Below, one piece after another: positions 51,588 through 59,470 of a DNA stretch of 64,000 nt (position 1 is the stretch's first letter; the number at the start of each line of letters is the position of its first letter). The translations under genes were made by a program, and so were the position numbers. The stretch comes from Candidatus Howiella intestinavium (lineage in GTDB: Bacteria > Bacillota > Clostridia > Oscillospirales > Acutalibacteraceae), in NCBI GenBank assembly GCA_904420585.1, contig CAJFVX010000012.1:19418-83417 (forward strand), read 5' to 3'. A model generated the notes under the pieces. The model did no database searches, had not been told where the DNA came from, and was given only the letters and a program-made list of their open reading frames with translations.

Positions 51588-52424
51588 TTACACCAGAATA
51601 TCGTACCGGCTGAACCGGAACCGCCCGGCAAAATAAGCCAAAAGCAGCAGGGCGAGGGCCAGCAGGAATCCGTAAAGGGATTCCACGCCCCCGAAGGACA
51701 CCGCCCGGCTGCGCAGGACCATTTGGTAGTTGCCCATGAGCAGCGGATGGCAGAAATAGGCCGACAGGGCCAGGATGACCGCCCCGGCCACAAAGCCGCA
51801 CCAGGGCTTGGAAAATAAGGATACGGCCAGCTCCAGAATCGACAGGGCCGCCGAGCAGACAAAGGGCAGCAGGAGGGCCAGCAGGAAGAATAGGCCGGTA
51901 TCCAGGCCGGAGGTATCCACCTCCGACACCTCCAGGTTGACGGCCTCTGTCAGTTCTGCCGACAGCCGGCCGGCGGCCAGGGAGAAAAGAAAGGCCATCA
52001 ACAGAACAATAAGGTAAAAGACGGCCGCGTTCACAATACACCAGACTATCTTTGCATTCCACCACTTGGCGCGGTTCCTGGCATGGAGGATGACCTGCCG
52101 GCCGAAACCGGACAGGTCGGACAGAGGATACCGGGCTACCAGAAAGGCCATATACAGGTGGAAGAGGATAAACATGGAGGGAATGCGGAAGGGTTCCTGT
52201 CGGTTTTTATCGTAGATCTTCATGCCCTTGAAGAATTCCAGCAGATAGTCGGCAAAGGTGGGCTGGAAGGCCTCCTCCATAAGGGCATTTCCCAGCCGGT
52301 AAAAGGCAGCCATGGAGAAGAACACCGCCAGAATCAAGGGAATGTAGAAGAACCATGCCCGCCCGAGGCCTGCGGCCATGTCGTGCCGGAGCATCTGCCG
52401 GAAGGCGGTATCAGTCCCGCGCAC
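51588..52424 (-). CDS. ABC-2-like membrane subunit (third of three)
   Basis: About 278-aa membrane protein with six hydrophobic segments, starting MLRHDMAAGLGRAWFFYIPL after a short polar leader. A soluble acidic loop (LTEAVNLEVSEVDTSGLD) lies between helices three and four. No family signature is clear. The start is uncertain: GTG at 52424, TTG at 52445 or ATG at 52394 are all possible, and the first two overlap the previous gene. It ends 24 bp before the ATPase start and shares its operon. Confidence 0.75.
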   Translation of the reverse strand: MRGTDTAFRQMLRHDMAAGLGRAWFFYIPLILAVFFSMAAFYRLGNALMEEAFQPTFADYLLEFFKGMKIYDKNRQEPFRIPSMFILFHLYMAFLVARYPLSDLSGFGRQVILHARNRAKWWNAKIVWCIVNAAVFYLIVLLMAFLFSLAAGRLSAELTEAVNLEVSEVDTSGLDTGLFFLLALLLPFVCSAALSILELAVSLFSKPWCGFVAGAVILALSAYFCHPLLMGNYQMVLRSRAVSFGGVESLYGFLLALALLLLAYFAGRFRFSRYDILV

Positions 52425-53181
52425 GGATAAAGTCCCGCTTTTCAAAGAGCACCCCTCCCACCGTCCAGCAAAGTAAAATCACGATGGGGCAGAGGATATA
52501 TCCCACCGTAAAGCGCCAGGGCATGGTCCAGGCCCGGTAGCCCACCGACAGCCAGCCGGTCACCAGGGGGACAAGGAACCCGGCGATATTCCAGCCGGCC
52601 GAGACAATCATGAGGATAAACCCGGCGATCCGGCTGCGGCAGAGTCCCTCGGCCAGCAGGGCCATGGCGTGAATGGTCAGCAGGCCCAGAAAGACGCACA
52701 GGCCGGTAGTCAGCAGGGCCTGCCAAAAGCCCATGTCCCGGTTGAGTTCAAAATTCGTCACATAATAAAAACTCATGCCGTCGCCCCAGTTGATGAAGGA
52801 AACCGAGAAAAAGCTGCCCAGGAAAAGGGTCCAGCCCATGCTGTAGACCTCGAAAAAGAGGCAGACAAGGCAGGTGTGGACAATCCGCTCCAGGTAGACC
52901 GTCCGCCGGCTTTTCCGGCGGATGAGGTGCATGGGATTCTCGCTGCCCATGGACAGCAGGGTCACCCACAAGGCCGACAGGGGCAGCAGGGTAAAATAGA
53001 AAAAGGGAGGGGAGAAGACGGTCAGCAGGCAGTCCATAAGGGACAGGATGGAATAGCGGATGCCGGCCAGAGCCAGGAAATCCAGCACCGGAACAGCCAG
53101 CAGGCTCAGAAGGAAAATATATCTGTGCCGGGAAAGAACCTGCCAAAGTTCCCGGAAGAGGATGCCTTTTTTAGTATACAT
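52411..53181 (-). CDS. ABC-2-like membrane subunit (second of three)
   Basis: 256-aa protein with six hydrophobic segments (YIFLLSLLAVPVLDFLALAG first, then LLPLSALWVTLLSMG and others). The N-terminal KKGILFRELWQVLSRHRY is a typical cytoplasmic lead-in of ABC-2 permeases. The start overlaps the upstream gene by 11 bp, so translation is coupled. Not similar enough to its two neighbours to be a recent duplication. Confidence 0.78.
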   Translation of the reverse strand: MYTKKGILFRELWQVLSRHRYIFLLSLLAVPVLDFLALAGIRYSILSLMDCLLTVFSPPFFYFTLLPLSALWVTLLSMGSENPMHLIRRKSRRTVYLERIVHTCLVCLFFEVYSMGWTLFLGSFFSVSFINWGDGMSFYYVTNFELNRDMGFWQALLTTGLCVFLGLLTIHAMALLAEGLCRSRIAGFILMIVSAGWNIAGFLVPLVTGWLSVGYRAWTMPWRFTVGYILCPIVILLCWTVGGVLFEKRDFIRARD

Positions 53182-53995
53182 CGTCCTTCGGCCCCCTCAT
53201 CACAAAGACAAAGAAGGTAAGCAGGAGCCCCACCGCCGCCTCCACGGCCACAACCGGGCCGTGCCCGCTTCCGCTGCCCGGCGGCAGGAAAGCCCGAGGC
53301 GCCCAGTCGTACTGTCCCAGGAAGTCAAAGAAAGCGGACAGAAAAATATAGAGGATAAAAGGGGAGAGCAGGGTGATAATCCGGTTCTGGGCAAGCCGGG
53401 TCACCGAAAGGGCCACGGCGGCAAAGATGCCGGCAAAAAGGAAATCCAGGCCCATATACAGGAATTCGTATACAAAGGGATGGTTGTAATATAACCCATG
53501 CCACATACTGGTAATCCAGATAGGGTGGCTGCCCGAGGTGGATTGGGGCAGGATGGCCGGCAGCACCATGGCGGCCGAAAGAAAATTGAGCAGCAAAGGG
53601 ATGACCACTGCTGCGCCGCCGGCCAGAAAGGCCGCTATGTATTTGGCAAAGAAGTAGTGCCTTCTCTTCACCCGCAGCAAGAGGTTTTTGACAAAGCCGG
53701 ACTTCATATCTGTATAAAAGGTATCCGCATAGGGAAGCACGGCCAGTATAGGCAGAAGTAGGAAAAAGATATAGCCATATATATCCGTGGGATTGCCGCC
53801 CATCCAGGCGGAGAAAAAGTAATCGATACCCGTCATGGGTTTTTGATACGTGAAGTAGTTCGCCATATAGGGCAGGTGGCCGGTGACCTCCAGGAGCAGC
53901 TGCAAAATGGCCAGAATGCATCCGAGGCCTATGGAAATAAAAAACATTTTCCCAGTAAAAGCCCGCTTGAGTTCCGTTTTCAGAATCTGTTTCAC
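53171..53995 (-). CDS. ABC-2-like membrane subunit (first of three)
   Basis: About 274-aa protein with six hydrophobic segments and an outer loop after the first helix (TGHLPYMANYFTYQKPMTGIDY). The segment PYADTFYTDMKSGFVKNLLLRV is a conserved feature of ABC-2 permease-like proteins. GTG at 53995 behind GAGGGGG was chosen since KQILKTELKRAFTGK is the usual start pattern; an ATG at 54022 would overlap the upstream stop by four bases. Confidence 0.8.
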   Translation of the reverse strand: MKQILKTELKRAFTGKMFFISIGLGCILAILQLLLEVTGHLPYMANYFTYQKPMTGIDYFFSAWMGGNPTDIYGYIFFLLLPILAVLPYADTFYTDMKSGFVKNLLLRVKRRHYFFAKYIAAFLAGGAAVVIPLLLNFLSAAMVLPAILPQSTSGSHPIWITSMWHGLYYNHPFVYEFLYMGLDFLFAGIFAAVALSVTRLAQNRIITLLSPFILYIFLSAFFDFLGQYDWAPRAFLPPGSGSGHGPVVAVEAAVGLLLTFFVFVMRGPKDDVY

Positions 53996-54018
53996 AGCCC
54001 TTTCCCCCTCAAAACCGC

Positions 54019-54744
54019 TCATTCCATTAACATATCCAAAAAGATGGCGTTGGGATAATCCCCCGGCTGGACGACAAGCGTGGCCAGCTTTAAATCCTTA
54101 AGGATTTCATCCGAGACGTAGTAACTCACCTGGAAGGTGCGCTTTTCCCCCGGCTCCAGGAACTGCTGGTAAAAGTCCTTGGTCCTTGCCTCCTTGCCGT
54201 CATATCCGATGACCTCTCCGCCGCCTCCCTGCAGGTTGTTTTCCGTATCTGTAAAATAAATCCATTGACTGTTTAAATATACCTCCTGTGTGGTATCCGA
54301 AATGTTTTCCAGCGTCAGGCTTACCATAAAATAACTATATGCATTGAGAAGAGTGCCGGTTTCATCCGCTTCCACACCTGAGGCGACCCTGCGCTGATCG
54401 GAGGTTAGAGATGTTTGTTTGGAAACGGAAAAGTCATTTACCGTATAAAGAACACCCCGATATTCGGCCGCTTCATGGGGATGGACGGTCTTGCCCGGCT
54501 TTTGGGAAAACAAATCCCTTTCGGATTGCATCAGGCCATCAAAATTTGGAATATTGTATTGGGCCGCTAAATCGTCGGCCGGGGCGGAAAGGGTGCCGGG
54601 GGGAGGCTGCGGAAGCTGGGAACCCCCGTTCCATAAATTGTTTTCGGGAAGAAGCTCCGAGGAACGCAGCATCCAGTATACGGAAAATACGGCCATGCCG
54701 GCCAGCAGGACGCCCACGGCAGCAATGATATGTTTTCGTTTCAT
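54019..54744 (-). CDS. Membrane-anchored beta-rich protein of the secreted-protein locus
   Basis: 241-aa protein with an N-terminal anchor (HIIAAVGVLLAGMAVFSVYW), a proline-rich linker (SQLPQPPPGTLSAP) and an outer domain: MVSLTLENISDTTQEVYLN, GYDGKEARTKDFYQQ, LEPGEKRTFQVSYYVSDEI, DLKLATLVVQPG. The pattern suggests a DUF4352-like Ig-type fold. A frameshifted paralogue lies at 55549-56180. AAAGGAGAA precedes the ATG. It is the first gene after an intrinsic terminator, upstream of three membrane subunits and the ATPase. Role unknown. Confidence 0.75.
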   Translation of the reverse strand: MKRKHIIAAVGVLLAGMAVFSVYWMLRSSELLPENNLWNGGSQLPQPPPGTLSAPADDLAAQYNIPNFDGLMQSERDLFSQKPGKTVHPHEAAEYRGVLYTVNDFSVSKQTSLTSDQRRVASGVEADETGTLLNAYSYFMVSLTLENISDTTQEVYLNSQWIYFTDTENNLQGGGGEVIGYDGKEARTKDFYQQFLEPGEKRTFQVSYYVSDEILKDLKLATLVVQPGDYPNAIFLDMLME

Positions 54745-54765
54745 ATGTTCTCCTTTCCCACTGTA

Positions 54766-54801
54766 AGAAAAATGGGGCCATAATAAAAGTATTATGGCCC
54801 C
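54766..54801 (-). terminator. Intrinsic terminator inside the secreted-protein operon
   Basis: A 12-bp perfect stem (ggggccataata/tattatggcccc, loop of 4) followed on the minus strand by ATTTTTCTT. It lies 10 bp past the secreted-protein stop codon and 22 bp before the next gene, so it should reduce transporter expression relative to the secreted product. Confidence 0.85.
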
Positions 54802-54810
54802 ATATATGCT

Positions 54811-55263
54811 TTAGCCGGCTCCGATACTGTCAGGGCTCCATTTTACCTGAATGGTGCTGGGAAGTTTATTTTGAGGATACATCTCGAAATTACACCAGTT
54901 ATAGCCCCTTTCCTTAACATAGCTACTGATGTATTTCTTTTGCCCTACAGCTAAGTAGGTGTTTTTCGTTGCTGTACAGACAACGCCACCTTCATAGGCA
55001 AATTTGGGACTGTTGGTGGCGGTTGCAATACTTTCGTTTCTGGATAAGACGTTGCCAGATTCCGGAAGGTTGAAGAGATACATGGGTGAAGTATCGGTTT
55101 TTTCACGGGATTGAGTTTTTATGACATCGCCATTGCCCGAAAAATAAATGATTTCCCTTGTATCCTGCCAATTGGAAGCCGATGCTGTAACCGCGCCACC
55201 TATGGTGCAGACCATCATGGCGGATAAAACCAACAGAAAGATTCTGGATGACCGCTTTTTCAC
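54811..55263 (-). CDS. Secreted 150-aa protein, candidate exported peptide or bacteriocin-like product
   Basis: A classical signal peptide (KKRSSRIFLLVLSAMMVCTIGG, cleavage near SASA at residue 29) leaves about 120 mature residues. These contain two cysteines (VVCTATKNT and NWCNFEMY) that could form a disulfide, a YLAVGQKKYISSYVKERGY stretch and the terminus KWSPDSIGAG. A WSPDS ending recalls small exported proteins found near ABC transporters in Firmicutes (DUF2712/lactococcin-972 type loci), a link made from memory. GTG start with AAAGGAGG nine bases upstream. Single-gene transcript expected because a terminator follows. Confidence 0.72.
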   Translation of the reverse strand: MKKRSSRIFLLVLSAMMVCTIGGAVTASASNWQDTREIIYFSGNGDVIKTQSREKTDTSPMYLFNLPESGNVLSRNESIATATNSPKFAYEGGVVCTATKNTYLAVGQKKYISSYVKERGYNWCNFEMYPQNKLPSTIQVKWSPDSIGAG

Positions 55264-55381
55264 TTAAAACGCCTCCTTTATACGTCTTGTTTTCGACTGA
55301 CATGTTAAACCACGCCCTCAAGTTCACTCTGCATGGGTCTCACCACTTTCTTTGCGCCACATTAGTGGTTTCTTTTTACTA

Positions 55382-55410
55382 ATTGTATCACAAAAAAAGT
55401 GACAAGTCAA
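55382..55410 (-). promoter_or_regulatory. Promoter of the secreted-protein locus
   Basis: On the minus strand TTGACT (55410-55405), a 17-bp spacer and TACAAT (55387-55382), about 119 bp before the GTG. The spacer itself is an inverted repeat (TTGTCAC-T7-GTGATACAA), a possible repressor site. The region 55400-55548 is far more AT-rich than its surroundings and otherwise empty. Confidence 0.75.
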
Positions 55411-55548
55411 CACCTTGCGCGGCGATATGCAAAAATATTATATTTAATATATAAAAAATATGTTAAATTTATCCTATGTAATTTTGTGTAGCGGTCTCTG
55501 CCGCATTTAAAAGCTAGTTGCATCTCTATTGCACAGTCGGCAGATCCC

Positions 55549-56180
55549 CTATTCTTCGATAAGGTCGATAAACCGCACATCCGGGCTTATGGGATGGGCG
55601 CCGCCGGGATTGATAATCAGCGTAGCCAATTTCAAATCGGCGATGGTTTCATCCTTGATGTAATAAACCAAATTGAAATCCCGCTTTTCGCCGGGCGCAA
55701 ATGGATAGGCATAGAACGACTGCGTTTCTACCTCTGAACCGTCGTATCCAAACAGTTCCCTTCCATCCTCATCGGATATGCGGTTGTCATTTTTAATGCA
55801 ATATAAGCTGCAGTGGCTTAAATGTTTCTCCCGCGCTTCCTGATGGGTATTTTCCACGGTTATGTTTACCATAAAATAACTGTAGTCATTTAGAATGTTG
55901 CGGTTTTCGTCTGTTTTTACCCAAGATATATCTGTATATTGAAAAGGCTTCAAAAGCCCTTTTTGGTTGTCATATAGGAATTTACAGTAAAGATAAAGCC
56001 TTCGGACTCGATGGATTCTCCCATTTTCACCGCTTTTCCCGGCTTTTCCAGAAAAAGGTCCCGTTCGGTGGAAGGCGAGCGGGTCAAATCGGGGATGTTG
56101 TATTGCTCGGCGACGGTCTGGGATAAAGAGGTGGTATGAAACGGCATGGGGACAATGGAGGAAGAGCGGTATAGCAATAA
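55549..56180 (-). pseudogene. Frameshifted paralogue of the 54019-54744 gene
   Basis: Two frames together match the intact neighbour. One encodes AEQYNIPDLTRSPSTERDLF and ...EKPGKAVKM...FIFTVNSYMTTKKG up to about 55960. The other continues with TDENRNILNDYSYFMVNITV and GYDGSEVETQSFYAYPFAPG to the stop codon at 55549. The switch is at a C3T5/A5G3 run (55957-55966), indicating a one-base indel. The N-terminal membrane anchor of the paralogue is also missing. Promoter and start codon are unclear, so it is probably dead. Confidence 0.75.
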
Positions 56181-56216
56181 TAATTATAGATTTTTCACAT
56201 GAAATTTTGCGCAACA

Positions 56217-56249
56217 AAAAGAGGCAGCCGCTTTTGCGGCTGCCTCTTT
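56217..56249 (-). terminator. Terminator after Re-citrate synthase
   Basis: A 14-bp stem (aaagaggcagccgc/gcggctgcctcttt) with a TTTT loop, 42 bp past the stop codon. Confidence 0.8.
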
Positions 56250-56290
56250 CTATGCAAAAACAGATGCCGGACAGGGTGTGCAGGCCCGGC

Positions 56291-57685
56291 TTACTCGGTG
56301 CGGCTCTGGCGCATGGTCAGCAGGTTGGGCAGATAGAGGCTGACCAGACGCTCCAGTTCGCTGTCGCCGATGACGGTGGTGCGGCCTTCGGCGTACTCGG
56401 CATCCACCCACTCCTTGATTTTGGCGATGGCGGGGTCCCGCTTGTCCACCTTGTGGGCGTCGTCCAGCATAAAGTAGGTGTTGATCCAGGCCGCGATGCC
56501 GGCCGCCCCCGAGTGGGCGTCCACCACCACAATGGGGGCCTTGCCCAAAATATCGGTGGTGTTGAAGATGTTGTAGATTTCCTCGTCCTTCATCAGCCCG
56601 TCGGCGTGGATGCCGGCCCGGGTGGCGTTGAAGGCCCGGCCCACAAAGGGAGTCCGGGGGGGAATCTCGTAGTGCAGTTCGTTTTCAAAGTATTCGGCGA
56701 TTTCGGTGATGACCTTCAAATCCATGCCGCCGCTGTTGCCCTTGAGCTGGCAGTATTCGATGCACATGGCCTCCAGGGGAGTGTTGCCCGTCCGTTCGCC
56801 GATGCCTAAGAGGGAGGTGTTGACCGACGCGCAGCCGAAGAGCCAGGCGGTGACGGCGTTGGGCACGGCGTTGTAAAAATCGTTGTGGCCGTGCCACTCC
56901 AGGTTTTCCGAGGGCACGCCGCAGTAGTTGGTCAGGCCGAAGATAATCTGCTGTACGCTTCTCGGGAGCACCACGCCCTGGATGCTGGTGCCCAGCCCCA
57001 GGGTGTCGCAGGCCCGGATTTTTACCGGGATGCCCGCATCCCGGGACATCTCCATGAGTTTGGTGGCAAAGGGCAGCACAAAGCCGTAGAAGTCGGCCCG
57101 GGTGATGTCCTCAAAGTGGCAGCGGGGGACGACGCCGGCCTCCAGGGCGTCGTAGACCACCGAGCAGTAGTTGTGCATGGCCTGGCTGCGGTTCCAGCCC
57201 AGCTTTTTGTAGATGTGGTAGTCCGAGCAGGATACCAGGATGCCGGTCTCCTTGATGCCCATGTCCTTGACCAGCTGGAAGTCCTCTTTCTTGGCCCGGA
57301 TCCAGGAGGTGACCTCCGGGAATTTGTAGCCCTTTTCCAGGCACTTCTGCACCGCTTCCTTATCCTTGGGGGAGTAGAGGAAAAACTCGCTCTGGCGGAT
57401 GACGCCGCTGCCGTTGTCCAGCTTGTGCAGCAAATCGTACAGCCGGCAGATCTGTTCCACCGTGTAGGGGGAGCGGGCCTGCTGGCCGTCCCGGAAGGTG
57501 GTGTCGGTGATGAAGATTTCCTCCGGCAGGTTCATGGGCACCTGCCGGCGGTTGAAGACCAGCTTGGGGATTTCGTTGTAGGGGTACATATTGCGGAAAA
57601 AGTTGCCGTCTTCCCGCTCGGTAAACTGATAGCCAAGTTCCAGCAGGCCGGAGAGCTTGTTCAGGGTGGGTTTCATATTGGGCAT
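56291..57685 (-). CDS. Re-citrate synthase (isopropylmalate/homocitrate synthase family)
   Basis: 464-aa enzyme of the DRE-TIM metallolyase superfamily. The sequence FITDTTFRDGQQARSPYTVEQ, GVIRQSEFFLYSPKDKEAV, CHFEDITRADFYGFVLPF, RACDTLGLGT, LEWHGHNDF and NATRAGIHADG closely matches, from memory, the Re-face stereospecific citrate synthase of Clostridium kluyveri rather than leucine or lysine pathway enzymes. It condenses acetyl-CoA with oxaloacetate to citrate in anaerobes that lack the common Si enzyme. ATG at 57685 was chosen with GAGGAGG upstream. Together with aconitase and isocitrate dehydrogenase in this window it would supply glutamate precursors. Confidence 0.85.
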   Translation of the reverse strand: MPNMKPTLNKLSGLLELGYQFTEREDGNFFRNMYPYNEIPKLVFNRRQVPMNLPEEIFITDTTFRDGQQARSPYTVEQICRLYDLLHKLDNGSGVIRQSEFFLYSPKDKEAVQKCLEKGYKFPEVTSWIRAKKEDFQLVKDMGIKETGILVSCSDYHIYKKLGWNRSQAMHNYCSVVYDALEAGVVPRCHFEDITRADFYGFVLPFATKLMEMSRDAGIPVKIRACDTLGLGTSIQGVVLPRSVQQIIFGLTNYCGVPSENLEWHGHNDFYNAVPNAVTAWLFGCASVNTSLLGIGERTGNTPLEAMCIEYCQLKGNSGGMDLKVITEIAEYFENELHYEIPPRTPFVGRAFNATRAGIHADGLMKDEEIYNIFNTTDILGKAPIVVVDAHSGAAGIAAWINTYFMLDDAHKVDKRDPAIAKIKEWVDAEYAEGRTTVIGDSELERLVSLYLPNLLTMRQSRTE

Positions 57686-57752
57686 GGAAAATGCCGCCTC
57701 CTCATAAAGGAACGGCCCCACAGCTGCGGGCCGTCCGTTTTTCTTACCCCTT

Positions 57753-57781
57753 ATTATAGCAAGCGGCCGAACGCCTGTCAA
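57753..57781 (-). promoter_or_regulatory. Strong promoter of Re-citrate synthase
   Basis: On the minus strand TTGACA (57781-57776), a 17-bp spacer and TATAAT (57758-57753): a perfect consensus. A stem-loop (about 57711-57737) lies between it and the ribosome-binding site and could be a leader control element. Confidence 0.85.
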
Positions 57782-57785
57782 AAAA

Positions 57786-57987
57786 ATTGCCAAAAAAGCA
57801 CTTATTGCCTAAAACCGTAAGAGTCCATAGGAGATTCTTTGCCAAATCCAACGAGAAGGGCCGGACAAAACAAAAGGACATGCACAGCCTGCGCATGTCC
57901 CGGATAGGGGCGGCCGGCCGAAGACCCGCCGCCCCCTTATAGATTTTTCGTTTTGGTTTGCTCATACCGGAAAGAGGCGTGCAGCGA
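57786..57987. other. Intergenic region with hairpins
   Basis: About 200 bp downstream of the lipoprotein gene. It contains a hairpin with ggacatgc/gcatgtcc arms (57876-57900) and a GC-rich stem (ggggcggc with gccgcccc, about 57905-57937) that may terminate the lipoprotein transcript. No coding sequence is supported here. Confidence 0.5.
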
Positions 57988-59214
57988 TTACACCACGCTG
58001 CTTACGACGCCCACAGCGTCTCCCAGCTCATCCAGCCGGATGGGCTGCAGGGCGAGATAATAGTTATAATCAGGCGTGCAGCCGCCGCTGCCTGCCAGCA
58101 TCCCCAGGGTGACAAAAGAGCCGGATACCGACGCCCCCAGGTATTCGTCTACCCCTTCCTCAAACCATACAACCAGGGCGCTGGTTTTAAAATCCACCTG
58201 CAATCCGGCGATTTGCTGCGCCAGGGTGTTTTCGGTCAGTTGCCAGTCGGTGGCGAAACAGGGGGTGACGGCCGCAAGCCAGGCGTCCAGTTCCTCTTCG
58301 CTGCGGAGTATGACGCCGCGCAGCCCCTTGTCCTCAAACTCCTTTACCGTTATATACGCGCCTCCGTCGTAGTTATCGTCCGTCATAAAATATACGGGAA
58401 CCAGCAGGCCTTCTTCCTCCACCCGCTGTCCATCCGGCAGGGCCACGGCCGCCCAGTCCCGGGTCTGATGGATGACGTCTGCGCTGTCGTGCACCGAAAC
58501 CAGGCCGCTGTCCACTTCCAGGAAATAGAGAATATCGTAGGTATCCCACCCCGGCAATCCATAGCTGCGGATGGCGTCGGCGTACAGCTGAATGCCCTCC
58601 GATGTGCGCCGGGCGTTATACAGGCTGTCCCCGTACGTTCCGAACCGGGGCGCGGAGGCGAAAACCAGGGCCTTGTGGGAAAAAAAGGCGTCGTCGCAGA
58701 TGTTCAGTATTTCGACGCAGTCTTCATCATAGGGCGCCAATTCCTCTACCAGCGCCTCCAGCTGGGCGCGGCTTTTGCAGACCCGGCCGGGAACGGATGT
58801 CTGCTCAAGGGTTTTGTCGGCAGAGTAGGTGTGCTCGGTGTAGGAAAGGTCGCCCGTGAAGGTCACGGGGGCCGGGTCCTCGGTGGGGCCGGGAGGCGCG
58901 GAGACCGCTGGCGTGCTTTCAGTCGTGTAGGCGTATACGCCGGGGAAGGGATTGGGATCGCTGTATACGGAAGCCTGAGGCCTCTCCGACGTGCCAACCG
59001 GTTCGCTGGATTCCGGCCGGGAGGAAGGGGGCACACTGGCTGCCGAACTGTTCGGGAGGACGGAGGAAACCGCCCCGCCGGATATTTTGTCCGACTGGGA
59101 AGAAGCCGGGAGAGCCGCCTCGTCCGTATCCGCTGGCTGAGAGCTGCCGCACCCGGCCGCCGTAAGGCAAAGGGCCGCCGCCAGGCAAATGCAAAAATGC
59201 CTTCTCATCTTCAT
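57988..59214 (-). CDS. Lipoprotein of unknown function
   Basis: 408-aa surface lipoprotein. The lipobox LTAAGC puts the lipidated Cys at residue 22. A Ser/Pro/Glu-rich linker (about residues 23-125) leads to a folded domain of about 280 residues in two parts: one around VCKSRAQLEALVEELAPYDE and a similar start in VILRSEEELDAWLAAVTPC, which hints at an internal duplication (SRAQLEALVEEL/SEEELDAWLAAV). I do not recognise a family. AAAGGAGG precedes the ATG. It is a single gene, divergent from the rhamnosidase. Confidence 0.75.
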   Translation of the reverse strand: MKMRRHFCICLAAALCLTAAGCGSSQPADTDEAALPASSQSDKISGGAVSSVLPNSSAASVPPSSRPESSEPVGTSERPQASVYSDPNPFPGVYAYTTESTPAVSAPPGPTEDPAPVTFTGDLSYTEHTYSADKTLEQTSVPGRVCKSRAQLEALVEELAPYDEDCVEILNICDDAFFSHKALVFASAPRFGTYGDSLYNARRTSEGIQLYADAIRSYGLPGWDTYDILYFLEVDSGLVSVHDSADVIHQTRDWAAVALPDGQRVEEEGLLVPVYFMTDDNYDGGAYITVKEFEDKGLRGVILRSEEELDAWLAAVTPCFATDWQLTENTLAQQIAGLQVDFKTSALVVWFEEGVDEYLGASVSGSFVTLGMLAGSGGCTPDYNYYLALQPIRLDELGDAVGVVSSVV

Positions 59215-59341
59215 ACGAATTCCTCCTTTGGCATAAAACGATGCTTTTCATACGGATGACAGCAACAATCAAAAATAACAATACCAAAAGCCCCGATTTC
59301 CCCTCAAGTATCTGCGCATCGGGCTTATATTCTTTATTTAT

Positions 59342-59369
59342 ATTTTACCACACAGTAAAATTTTTTCAA
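59342..59369 (-). promoter_or_regulatory. Promoter of the lipoprotein gene
   Basis: On the minus strand TTGAAA (59369-59364), a 16-bp spacer and TAAAAT (59347-59342) with an extended TGG. The interval 59215-59470 is AT-rich and carries this and the divergent promoter at 59401-59429. Confidence 0.65.
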
Positions 59370-59400
59370 CTATACAATCAAAAAAAGACTGGAAATTATA

Positions 59401-59429
59401 TTTACTTTTATCCACTATGCTGGTAATAT
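59401..59429 (+). promoter_or_regulatory. Promoter of the GH78-like gene
   Basis: TTTACT (59401-59406), a 17-bp spacer and TAATAT (59424-59429) with an extended TGG. AAAGGAGG precedes the start codon. Confidence 0.6.
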
Positions 59430-59470
59430 AAAGGAGAGTCTGGGCACATACATAAAGGAGGCGTCTATAT

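Noticed and set aside
53171..54022. Three membrane subunits as recent tandem duplicates
   Set aside because: Their sequences share only general hydrophobic pattern; loops and lead-in residues differ.
55261..55327. Extra small coding frame overlapping the secreted-protein start
   Set aside because: It begins at a non-ATG codon without a Shine-Dalgarno, in another frame from the signal-peptide gene.
57876..57900. Fourth copy of the 33-nt hairpin family
   Set aside because: It shares gcgcatgtcc but is 25 nt long, with a different loop and pairing. Similarity is too short to count.
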